Virus record (IMG/VR): IMGVR_UViG_3300010334_000023
Coordinates: 1 to 64,000 of that record
Direction: 5' to 3' (one strand)
From: a virus
Length of the DNA stretch: 64,000 nt
Part shown: piece after piece, positions 58,473 through 64,000 of the stretch
How positions within the stretch are numbered: the first letter of the stretch is position 1
Layout: each line of letters starts with the position of its first letter
Made by a program: the position numbers and the translations under genes
Notes under the pieces: model-generated
Database searches by the model: none
The model's input: the letters and a program-made list of their open reading frames with translations, nothing else
What the model was told of the DNA's origin: nothing

Positions 58473-58484
58473 TATTTATAAATA
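58473..58484. promoter_or_regulatory. Overlapping divergent late promoters
   Basis: TATTTATAAATA contains a perfect TATAAATA on each strand: plus 58477-58484 for the 58509 gene, and minus 58480-58473 for the structural gene ending at 57544. The two cores share TATA, so only one polymerase can bind at a time. Confidence 0.8.
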
Positions 58485-58508
58485 CCCCCACACGCAAATA
58501 GGAACGTT

Positions 58509-58880
58509 ATGTCAGATACCAAACAGGTGCTACAGGAAAAATTCCCGTTCCTCACTGTTATCAGCCATCTAGACAGGGAATATCTTGGCATAGTTCAGCA
58601 CGCAGACAACGCATTCGTGCATCTCTACGTGATGGACAACACCTTCAACGATCCCATGAAGCGAGAGTTCCTAGATTGCGGTGAGATATGGTGGTGGGAA
58701 AGCAACCGCCAGATACCAATCAACATGTTTATTAAGGACAGGTTCGCCAAGTTCAAGAGCTGCTTGCGCATATTCAGCATGAAAGAAACAGTGATACTAC
58801 AGGGACCTGTGCTGAATCTCAAGGATCTCATGAACAAGCGAGTGAAGCGCAGGACCATACAGCTGGTCAAGCACGCTTAG
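58509..58880 (+). CDS. Conserved hypothetical late protein
   Basis: This 123-residue protein (MSDTKQVLQEKF...) has beta-rich LTVISHLDREYLGIVQHADN, a Trp-rich CGEIWWWESNRQIPIN and a basic C-terminus (MNKRVKRRTIQLVK). It is of the kind widely conserved in T4-like marine phages without function. Read from a perfect late promoter; converges with the 58877 gene. Confidence 0.7.
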   Translation: MSDTKQVLQEKFPFLTVISHLDREYLGIVQHADNAFVHLYVMDNTFNDPMKREFLDCGEIWWWESNRQIPINMFIKDRFAKFKSCLRIFSMKETVILQGPVLNLKDLMNKRVKRRTIQLVKHA

Positions 58881-59350
58881 TCTCCCAGCGTGGTTACCGT
58901 AACCCTAGCACGGATACGACCATCCTTGGTCACATGAACCTTGAGAGGCTTGTTAGCTGCCTTGCGTGCCTTGGCATCAGCTTTTTCCTTGTCGTCGTCC
59001 CACTTCTCAAACTCGTTGTGACTGAACGCAAACATGGTAGCATCGCCTGCTTCTGCGATTCGCACATAGCTGATGAGCTGAGAATCCTTGTTTTCTTCAC
59101 GCTCTACTTCGGTCCATACGTTAACGGCACCAGTGAAACTCTCTACCGTGTCCCATATGGTAGCAATCAACTCAGGTGTGGCTTTTGGATTGCGGAACAG
59201 ATAGCCTTTCTTGAGCTTGGTGTTCAGCTTGGCAATGGGATCATATTGTAGATCGGTTCCAGCATTGAGGATCTCATCGCCATCGATGATCTGAACTGAT
59301 TTGCCGAACATATCGCCAATTACCTGGAATGCTAGCTTGGTACGTGCCAT
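58877..59350 (-). CDS. Hypothetical early protein
   Basis: From ATG 59350 (GAGGAG upstream) this encodes 157 residues with a mixed alpha/beta first part and a Lys/Asp-rich linker (DDDKEKADAKARKAANKP) before a beta-rich end. Own TTGACA promoter. Not recognised; the charged region suggests nucleic-acid contact. Confidence 0.65.
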   Translation of the reverse strand: MARTKLAFQVIGDMFGKSVQIIDGDEILNAGTDLQYDPIAKLNTKLKKGYLFRNPKATPELIATIWDTVESFTGAVNVWTEVEREENKDSQLISYVRIAEAGDATMFAFSHNEFEKWDDDKEKADAKARKAANKPLKVHVTKDGRIRARVTVTTLGD

Positions 59351-59372
59351 GTGAGTGCTCCTCTGATTGCTT

Positions 59373-59400
59373 ATACTAGCACAGATCTGCGTCATGTCAA
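59373..59400 (-). promoter_or_regulatory. Sigma70-like early promoter
   Basis: TTGACA (59400-59395), 16 bp, TAGTAT (59378-59373) on the minus strand, GTGCTAGTATAAGC as at 1.75 kb. Confidence 0.78.
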
Positions 59401-59492
59401 GGTGAAAATAACAGATCATATGCTATCACACCTGCGATGCAGATCACAGGAATCAGCACACCTGGTGTAGCCAACACTCGTAACCAGATCAT
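59397..59492 (-). CDS. 31-residue membrane peptide
   Basis: A frame of 31 codons from ATG 59492 encodes MIWLRVLATP..., a single hydrophobic helix (GVLIPVICIAGVIAYDLLF). It overlaps the DnaE-like stop (ATGA) and ends inside the next promoter. Coupling supports translation; function unknown. Confidence 0.45.
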   Translation of the reverse strand: MIWLRVLATPGVLIPVICIAGVIAYDLLFSP

Positions 59493-60076
59493 AGCCTGGC
59501 CTCTAACAGTAGATTAGCGTGTACATACACCAAAACTGCGTATGAAATCGCGTGTGCCTTCTTGAAGCTGTAGGTATCCTCATCAGATTTGGTCCAGATC
59601 GAGTCTGCGATGCTGTGAAATCCCTGTGTTTCACATTTGGTTTGTAAATGCTTCTTGCCTGGGCGGATCAGCGCCAAGATCATGGCGATGTGTTCAATGC
59701 TGGTTGGACGCAATCTAGCACAGAGGTCGCCATAGTTGCCCAAATGGAACAGCTTAGCCACGAAGCTTGGATCTGTAAACACTACCCAATCCAGCGGGCG
59801 TTCCATGAGATCTCTGAGATGCGCTTCATCACGCACATGCTCATAAACGCCAACGTTTAGCATGTCTATCTTGAAGAATCCTCGATCTTCTGCGGCATTG
59901 TAGTCCAAGCTAGACAACCCAGTGATTGGATCCTTGGGCACAGCATGGAAGTACACACCCGTGTTATGTCGAGCGATCTTGCCATCTCTGATGATGCTGG
60001 CAGGTGTGTGCCAGAGGCCAGACAGTGCCTGTTCTCTGTTCGCAAAATCTATGTCAATGTCGCCGCGGTTTAACAT
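59489..60076 (-). CDS. Miniature DnaE-like (C-family DNA polymerase) protein
   Basis: This 195-residue protein resembles short blocks of bacterial DNA polymerase III alpha: GDIDIDF (5-11, cf. the PDIDxDF catalytic Asp pair), RGFFKIDMLNVG (65-76, cf. K(F/I)D(F/I)LGL with the third Asp71), RLRPTSIEHIAMILALIRPG (121-140, cf. L.P..f.Dl.Al.ALyRPG) and FKKAHAISYAVLVY (171-184, cf. FNKSHAAAYALVSY). The PHP, most of fingers, beta-clamp and OB parts are absent. All three palm carboxylates are retained. It may be a reduced polymerase, a regulator of host DnaE, or an accessory factor. Confidence 0.75.
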   Translation of the reverse strand: MLNRGDIDIDFANREQALSGLWHTPASIIRDGKIARHNTGVYFHAVPKDPITGLSSLDYNAAEDRGFFKIDMLNVGVYEHVRDEAHLRDLMERPLDWVVFTDPSFVAKLFHLGNYGDLCARLRPTSIEHIAMILALIRPGKKHLQTKCETQGFHSIADSIWTKSDEDTYSFKKAHAISYAVLVYVHANLLLEARL

Positions 60077-60084
60077 TGCTAATC

Positions 60085-60381
60085 CTACTGCCTGTCAATC
60101 TTGCCGTCAAGCTGCCGTTGTAAAACACTCATCTCGGTCCTGCGCTGGCGCATGCTGTTGCCAAGCTGTCTCAGCTCATTGCGCATCTCAGATATCGTCT
60201 GTTCGCTCTGAATTAATCTTCTTTCAAGCTGCAGCACATAACCCGGATCGATGCTGCGTATCTTGGTGCCATCTATCTCAAACTCGGTTATAGCCCCCTG
60301 TGATACAATCGGTCTCTTGATATCAGCAGCAGCAATAGCTTCATCATCACTGGCACCGTACATGTCTGTGATCTCTGCCAT
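60085..60381 (-). CDS. Coiled-coil protein
   Basis: From ATG 60381 (TGATG overlap with the upstream stop) this encodes 98 residues: acidic start, a beta part (GAITEFEIDGTKIRSIDPGY) and a C-terminal coiled coil (LERRLIQSEQTISEMRNELR). Similar small coiled-coil proteins occur near replication genes in T4-like phages. Function unknown. Confidence 0.65.
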   Translation of the reverse strand: MAEITDMYGASDDEAIAAADIKRPIVSQGAITEFEIDGTKIRSIDPGYVLQLERRLIQSEQTISEMRNELRQLGNSMRQRRTEMSVLQRQLDGKIDRQ

Positions 60382-61091
60382 CATAGTCCTGCTTTCTTGA
60401 GAGTGTCCTTGACGAAGGTAGTGCTCTCTTTGTCTCTGTTGAACTTCAGCGACCACTGTGGTGCTGGTGCTATGCCTGCTATCATACCGATCTGCTCCGG
60501 TGAGCAACGCTTGAGCGCCGACTCTGCGCTGCTAGCATTATATAGCACCCAGGGGCTGATGCGACCTGTGGTCACCCAGCGTGTCATCTGGTTTGCGTTC
60601 ACTTCCCTGAAGAAGTCGTACCATGCCAGCTCATGCTGCTGTGCCCATTCTCGCATCAGCACGATGCCACGCTCCAGTGCCTGTTCTGGGCTTTCATTGC
60701 GTATGAGGTCCTTGACATATTCCTCATAGACCACGTCATGCGTCCACTTGTCAATGGGCAGATTATTCTTCAGCACGTAGTCTATGAAGCGTGCGGGTTC
60801 GGGTGCTGCTGTGTCCAGCAGATGCCTAGCAAACTTGCTGAATGCCAGATAGTACTTGCTGTCTATGAATTCCTTGTAGGTCTTCTTGTGCTTCTTGCCA
60901 GCCACAGCACTGTTCATCTCATAGAAGCGCGACCAGGCCATGAAGGCTATGCGGCCCTGAGGTTGGTCCTTCTGAAACCACCGCCGCTTCTTCTCACACA
61001 CATGATTGATCAACCTCAGCTCGTCGCTGAATTCTTTCTTACAGAACTCACAGCGGCACTGCTTAGGAATCACGCTCCAGCTTTTTGCCAT
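60381..61091 (-). CDS. Zinc-finger-containing replication-region protein
   Basis: This 236-residue protein has an N-terminal finger-like CRCEFCKKEFSDELRLINHV-C (Cys-x2-Cys...His-x-Cys) followed by a helical domain with many Trp (RWFQKDQPQGRIAFMAWSRF). It overlaps the clamp-loader candidate by 29 bp, so it belongs to the replication operon. No name recognised; a DNA-binding or loader role is possible. Confidence 0.65.
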   Translation of the reverse strand: MAKSWSVIPKQCRCEFCKKEFSDELRLINHVCEKKRRWFQKDQPQGRIAFMAWSRFYEMNSAVAGKKHKKTYKEFIDSKYYLAFSKFARHLLDTAAPEPARFIDYVLKNNLPIDKWTHDVVYEEYVKDLIRNESPEQALERGIVLMREWAQQHELAWYDFFREVNANQMTRWVTTGRISPWVLYNASSAESALKRCSPEQIGMIAGIAPAPQWSLKFNRDKESTTFVKDTLKKAGL

Positions 61092-61575
61092 CCTCGACCA
61101 ATTCTTTCAGTTCGCTGTCACTCAATCCGGCATCCTTGCCCAGCTGGCGCAGGCTTTCTTTGTCCAGCTGCGATTTCAGCAAGCTCAGTTCTTCTGCGTT
61201 GATGCTAGGGTATAGGCCCAGCAGGAACTCGTCAACCACCTTGGTCTTGCTCTTGGCGTTCTTGGCACCCACGTAGGGCCTGTACTGCTTGCGCCCTGTG
61301 CCAGCCAAGCACATCAGCTTGTGCTGCAGCTCTGGATGCTTGCCCAAGCTGAAGAATCCCAGGTTCACCAAGTCGTTGGTTGCCAGCACGGCATAGCTCT
61401 GCATGGGGCTCTGTGGGCTGAGGCTGCTCATGTAGCGCATCAGCAAGAATGGACTGTAGCCCTTGCGTTCCTCGTCAGTGAGGCGTTCATAGAAACCAAA
61501 GTCTCGGTTATCCAGCGCCTGTAGCACTGCGTCCAAGCTCAGCTTCTGCCCCTGTGTGTTTGCTTTCTTTGCCAT
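61063..61575 (-). CDS. Probable clamp-loader small subunit (T4 gp62-like)
   Basis: This 170-residue helical protein aligns loosely with T4 gp62: a short helical start, GYSPFLLMRYMSSLSP (cf. the YSxFMV...ALSxFP region), an Asn-rich helix (ATNDLVNLGFF), HPELQHKLMCL and RKQYRPYVGAK in the place of GKRYGKWAK. The C-terminal helix extension is also similar. gp62 works with gp44 to load the clamp gp45; those would lie outside the window to the right or elsewhere. Moderate confidence. Confidence 0.55.
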   Translation of the reverse strand: MAKKANTQGQKLSLDAVLQALDNRDFGFYERLTDEERKGYSPFLLMRYMSSLSPQSPMQSYAVLATNDLVNLGFFSLGKHPELQHKLMCLAGTGRKQYRPYVGAKNAKSKTKVVDEFLLGLYPSINAEELSLLKSQLDKESLRQLGKDAGLSDSELKELVEDGKKLERDS

Positions 61576-61581
61576 GTGCTT

Positions 61582-61610
61582 AGTATACGCTGATCAAACT
61601 GTTTCATCAA
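61582..61610 (-). promoter_or_regulatory. Sigma70-like promoter for clamp-loader candidate
   Basis: TTGATG (61610-61605), 17 bp, TATACT (61587-61582) on the minus strand. Confidence 0.55.
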
Positions 61611-61638
61611 CTGTGTCATACTGTGATATAATAATACC

Positions 61639-62004
61639 ATGGGCCGCCCTTTAACAGACCGATGGATTGGTATTCCCACAGGTGAATCACCAGTGCTGAT
61701 GCCAGTGATCAACAATCAAGGCCGTGTGGGTCGAGGTTGGATCATCAAGCAGGTTGGCAGCGATAGATTCTTGGTACAGGACTGTGATACTGACGAGATA
61801 GGCAGCTACAGGCTCTGTGAATCAGCCGAACCACCCATGTCAGGACTGATGAGCATCAGATTCACTGGTATGGCCTCGGGATTCGCCATGCGCATCACCA
61901 GCAGCAAGATCAAGGACTGGCATGGCAACCATCTGGAGTGGAGCATCTGGGGCCCAGAGCCCAACAGGGTACATGTGGTAGACAGCAGCTTGGTTGCTAA
62001 ATAA
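61639..62004 (+). CDS. MGRP-family protein, copy 1
   Basis: This 121-residue protein (MGRPLTDRWIGI...) shares its N-terminal MGRP and the W(I)IKQ-V/L-x-S-x-x-(F/Y) segment with the two following plus-strand genes, followed by GLMSIRFTGMASGFAMRITS. It lacks the repeat region. There is no clear ribosome site, but TATAATAATA lies just upstream, so translation may be nearly leaderless. Probably a virion protein. Confidence 0.65.
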   Translation: MGRPLTDRWIGIPTGESPVLMPVINNQGRVGRGWIIKQVGSDRFLVQDCDTDEIGSYRLCESAEPPMSGLMSIRFTGMASGFAMRITSSKIKDWHGNHLEWSIWGPEPNRVHVVDSSLVAK

Positions 62005-62029
62005 ATGCTCATAATTAGGAGTCATCTAC

Positions 62030-62068
62030 ATGGCAAAAACACCTGCCGCAGAGGCACCCAGGGCATGA
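62030..62068 (+). CDS. 12-codon leader-like reading frame
   Basis: MAKTPAAEAPRA, preceded by AGGAG (9 bp) and by a late-like CTAAATAA at 61997. Its stop falls in the centre of a 27-bp palindrome. MAKTPA is a common opening of small virion proteins in T4-like phages, so this may be a degenerate gene, a leader peptide or the first part of a recoded product. Confidence 0.35.
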   Translation: MAKTPAAEAPRA

Positions 62069-62081
62069 CATGCCCTGGGTG
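62055..62081. repeat. 27-bp perfect palindrome
   Basis: 13-bp arms (CACCCAGGGCATG / CATGCCCTGGGTG) around a single A, followed by GTTTGG. As RNA it forms a strong hairpin; it may be a terminator, a protein-binding site or a recoding element. Confidence 0.8.
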
Positions 62082-62159
62082 TTTGGCAGTGGATACGATC
62101 CCGGCTTGGCAATTGGCTGGGCTAGCATATGGACCAACGCATTAAACATCGGACCATGA
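62070..62159 (+). CDS. 29-codon frame after the palindrome, uncertain
   Basis: MPWVFGSGYDPGLAIGWASI... starts 1 base after the stop of the 12-codon frame, inside the palindrome, in a different frame. Gly/Trp-rich protein-like composition, ends at the next late promoter. AGGG lies 7 bp upstream. Could be the shifted remainder of the 62030 frame. Confidence 0.25.
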   Translation: MPWVFGSGYDPGLAIGWASIWTNALNIGP

Positions 62160-62165
62160 TAAATA
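62158..62165 (+). promoter_or_regulatory. Late promoter for MGRP copy 2
   Basis: GATAAATA on the plus strand, 62 bp before the ATG; the leader has a small GGGGCA-ACGG-TGCCCC hairpin (62183-62198) and AAGGAG. Confidence 0.65.
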
Positions 62166-62226
62166 GGTATTGAAATGATTATGGGGCAACGGTGCCCCGT
62201 AGGCTTAGAACGCCAAGGAGTTTACA

Positions 62227-63339
62227 ATGGGACGTCCCCTCAAGAAGAAATATTTTGGCAATGTCACTGCCAGCGGACAGGCAATCATAGGCAACGCATG
62301 GATACAGGGCGACACAGTCGCACGTCCAAGCTGGATAGTAAAGCAGCTGACCAGCAGCAGCTATCAGTGGCTCAGTGTCAACGGACAGGGTCCAGCAACG
62401 CCAGGCCAGTGCTATCTAGTCAACGGACCAATCACGGGTCCAGGACAGGCCAACATCGCAGTTTACCCATATGGCGGCGAAGGCGGCGGCGCAGTTGCTG
62501 CCAATGCTAACCTAGGTGTGTACGCTGGCACTGTCATAGTGGCCAACACGGGTTCTGTCACACAGGATTACGGCGTGGGCAACGTGCTCAGCTTGACAGG
62601 CGGCACATACACTGGCAACCAACAGGCCAACGTCACTGTAACCAGCGTCAAGGTCGCAGCTGACAACATATCCACAGCGGGCACACGTTACAGCGTGGGC
62701 GACACACTGACCTTCAGTGGAGCAGGTTACAGCACTCCTGTGGTTTTGACAGTTAGCTCAGCCAATGGCACAGGTGGTATCACAGGCGTGAACATCACCA
62801 ACGGCGGAGTTTACACCAGTGCTGCCTTGCCCGCAGATCCAGTGGCATCAACTTCCAACGTAGCAGCCAACGTGGATGCCAACGGTGCCACGTTCAATTT
62901 TGTCTGGGGCATCAACGCATTCAGCGTGGCAAACATAGGCGACTACACCACACTGCCTGCCAATCCGGTCAGCCTCAGCGGTGGTGGTGGTACAGGCGCA
63001 ACCATCAACGTGACTTACCAAGTCAGCAGCGTACAGGTCACCAACGGTGGCAGCGGATTTGATCCCGGCAACGAAGCCAGCGTGACATTTGGCACAGGCA
63101 ACGCCACAGCAGTGGGTGTGGTCAACGCAGCCGGTTCTGTGACCAGTGTGACTGTGACCAGTGGCGGCAGCGGCTATGTGGCATGCCCCACAGTGTCTCT
63201 GAATCCAATCAGCACACCCACACTGGCTGCGGAGATATATGACAACACTGTCAAGAACTTCATTGGTCAGACTTGGAGTTGGTTGCCAAACGGCTATCAG
63301 TTGCCTGGTCCAACCTGGGCACACTTGAACACACAATAA
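62227..63339 (+). CDS. MGRP-family virion protein with Gly-rich beta repeats, copy 2
   Basis: This 370-residue protein begins MGRPLKKKYFG, has the WIVKQLTSSSYQW block and GPITGPGQANIAVYPYG shared with the next gene, then repeats such as NGGVYTSAALPADPV, NGGSGFDPGNEAS and SGGSGYVACPTVSL, the same repeat style as the 40.7 kb virion protein. Predicted all beta, secreted nowhere, probably a capsid or tail fibre-like decoration. It has a late promoter and strong terminator, so high late expression is likely. Confidence 0.8.
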   Translation: MGRPLKKKYFGNVTASGQAIIGNAWIQGDTVARPSWIVKQLTSSSYQWLSVNGQGPATPGQCYLVNGPITGPGQANIAVYPYGGEGGGAVAANANLGVYAGTVIVANTGSVTQDYGVGNVLSLTGGTYTGNQQANVTVTSVKVAADNISTAGTRYSVGDTLTFSGAGYSTPVVLTVSSANGTGGITGVNITNGGVYTSAALPADPVASTSNVAANVDANGATFNFVWGINAFSVANIGDYTTLPANPVSLSGGGGTGATINVTYQVSSVQVTNGGSGFDPGNEASVTFGTGNATAVGVVNAAGSVTSVTVTSGGSGYVACPTVSLNPISTPTLAAEIYDNTVKNFIGQTWSWLPNGYQLPGPTWAHLNTQ

Positions 63340-63375
63340 CCCTTGCCTGCTGTTGTAGCTGGCAGACTCAGGCGA

Positions 63376-63413
63376 TGCCCCCGGAGAACCTTAGCGATCC
63401 GGGGGTTTCGTTT
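63376..63413 (+). terminator. Intrinsic terminator
   Basis: CCCCCGGA / TCCGGGGG stem (8 bp, 12-base loop) followed by TTTCGTTT, 38 bp after the copy 2 stop. Confidence 0.85.
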
Positions 63414-63415
63414 GG

Positions 63416-63423
63416 CTAAATAT
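63416..63423 (+). promoter_or_regulatory. Late promoter core for MGRP copy 3
   Basis: CTAAATAT on the plus strand directly after the terminator, 28 bp before the ATG at 63452; AGGAG is the ribosome site. Confidence 0.55.
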
Positions 63424-63451
63424 CGCACGCATAGCCACTAGGAGATATCAC

Positions 63452-64000
63452 ATGGGCCGTCCCGTAAAGAAATCATACATGGGTCCGTATACCCTGCCAA
63501 ACGTAGTGCCTCAGAGCCAGGGATCGCTGATACAGGGCACAGCATGGTTCCCTGATCTCAACGGCACGGCACTGGCATTCCTTGACAAGCAAGTTGGACC
63601 AACCAGCTACCTGTTCCGCAACGCAGCCGACTACACCATGCTCAGTGGTCCTTGTGAACTGGTACCAGGTGACGTTACTGGACCAGGACAGGCCAGCGTG
63701 TTAGTGTACCCTTACCTTTACACCGATGCGTACGGCGCAGAAGCCTACGTGGCCAACATCAGCATCGCTTCAGTGACCGTGGACAATCCGGGCACTAGTG
63801 GATTCCTTGCTGGGAACTTCCTGGCCATCAACACGGGCATATATGCTGGGGGCGAAGGCATCGTGGAAGTGCTGAGATTCACAGGCACAAACTTCGCTGT
63901 GAGCGGTGGCAGCAGCTTTACCACCAGCAGCACCATAAGTTTCAATCTGGGCACAGGTGGCACCAATCCTCTACAGGCACAGGTAGACGTGACCACGGTT
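63452..64000 (+). CDS. MGRP-family virion protein, copy 3, cut by window edge
   Basis: The frame is open to the end of the window (183 codons). It begins MGRPVKKSYMG and repeats the copy 2 landmarks: a W...DKQVGPTSYLF segment in place of WIVKQLTSSSYQW, and GDVTGPGQASVLVYPY. Beyond this it is Gly/Thr/Ser-rich and beta-like. Same family, separate late transcription unit. Confidence 0.78.
   Translation, partial: MGRPVKKSYMGPYTLPNVVPQSQGSLIQGTAWFPDLNGTALAFLDKQVGPTSYLFRNAADYTMLSGPCELVPGDVTGPGQASVLVYPYLYTDAYGAEAYVANISIASVTVDNPGTSGFLAGNFLAINTGIYAGGEGIVEVLRFTGTNFAVSGGSSFTTSSTISFNLGTGGTNPLQAQVDVTTV

Noticed and set aside
1-64000. Prophage integration genes, CRISPR arrays, ordinary tRNAs, insertion sequences
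   Set aside because: No integrase, transposase, regularly spaced repeats or cloverleaf tRNA was found; gaps between genes are too short to hide them apart from the tmRNA.

Overview
The window is a 64 kb piece of a T4-type tailed-phage genome (myovirus, closest in gene style to marine and freshwater T4-like phages). The evidence is a set of T4-type genes packed head to tail, mostly on the minus strand and mostly with 1-20 bp overlaps: RNA ligase 1, both topoisomerase subunits (gp39/gp52-like), NrdA/NrdB with glutaredoxin, replicative helicase (gp41-like), primase (gp61-like) and a probable small clamp-loader subunit (gp62-like). Large virion proteins are read from T4-style late promoters (TATAAATA and close variants). 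No integrase, CRISPR array, insertion sequence or ordinary tRNA gene was seen. Terminase, major capsid, sheath and DNA polymerase gp43 must lie outside the window. The host is probably an alphaproteobacterium: the phage carries a circularly permuted tmRNA with an alphaproteobacterial-style tag, plus an outer-membrane beta-barrel gene.

Layout. 0-12.5 kb: early-type minus-strand genes with strong sigma70-like promoters (TTGACA, 16 bp, TATTGT), holding RNA ligase, a polynucleotide kinase-like protein, a cyclic-phosphate receiver-like protein and a HAD 3'-phosphatase (together a likely RNA repair set). They are interleaved with an amidinotransferase, a GT4 glycosyltransferase and an LpxH-like phosphoesterase. 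12.7-13.4 kb: an outer-membrane barrel with its own terminator. 13.4-20.8 kb: many very small genes, two Nudix hydrolases, a secreted His-rich CHAP-like amidase, a pair of P-loop paralogs, an MBD4-like DNA glycosylase and a lone S4 domain. 21-25.3 kb: topoisomerase. 25.3-29.3 kb: a metabolic or transport cassette (P-loop sulfotransferase-like, DUF2061, 2OG oxygenase-like, amidohydrolase, sodium:solute symporter). 29.4-32.4 kb: methyltransferase, permuted tmRNA, LSm-like protein, PAAR-CHAP spike-like protein, glutaredoxin. 33-36.6 kb: ribonucleotide reductase. 37-54.7 kb: late virion and prohead genes with a PD-(D/E)XK nuclease and an A-type Fe-S carrier. 54.7-61.6 kb: helicase, sugar-isomerase-type cupin, primase, a miniature DnaE-like protein and clamp-loader candidate. 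61.6-64 kb: plus-strand tandem virion genes sharing an MGRP N-terminus.

How it fits together: early genes remodel RNA, envelope and nucleotide pools; the replication genes supply precursors, unwinding and topology; late genes build the virion, and several products carry N-termini resembling T4 capsid-targeting leaders with (L/I)xE|(A/G) protease sites, suggesting enzymes packaged with the DNA. The tmRNA sits directly behind a perfect late promoter, so ribosome rescue appears to be supplied by the phage late in infection. Translations, motif positions and base-pairings were read by eye; no database search was run.
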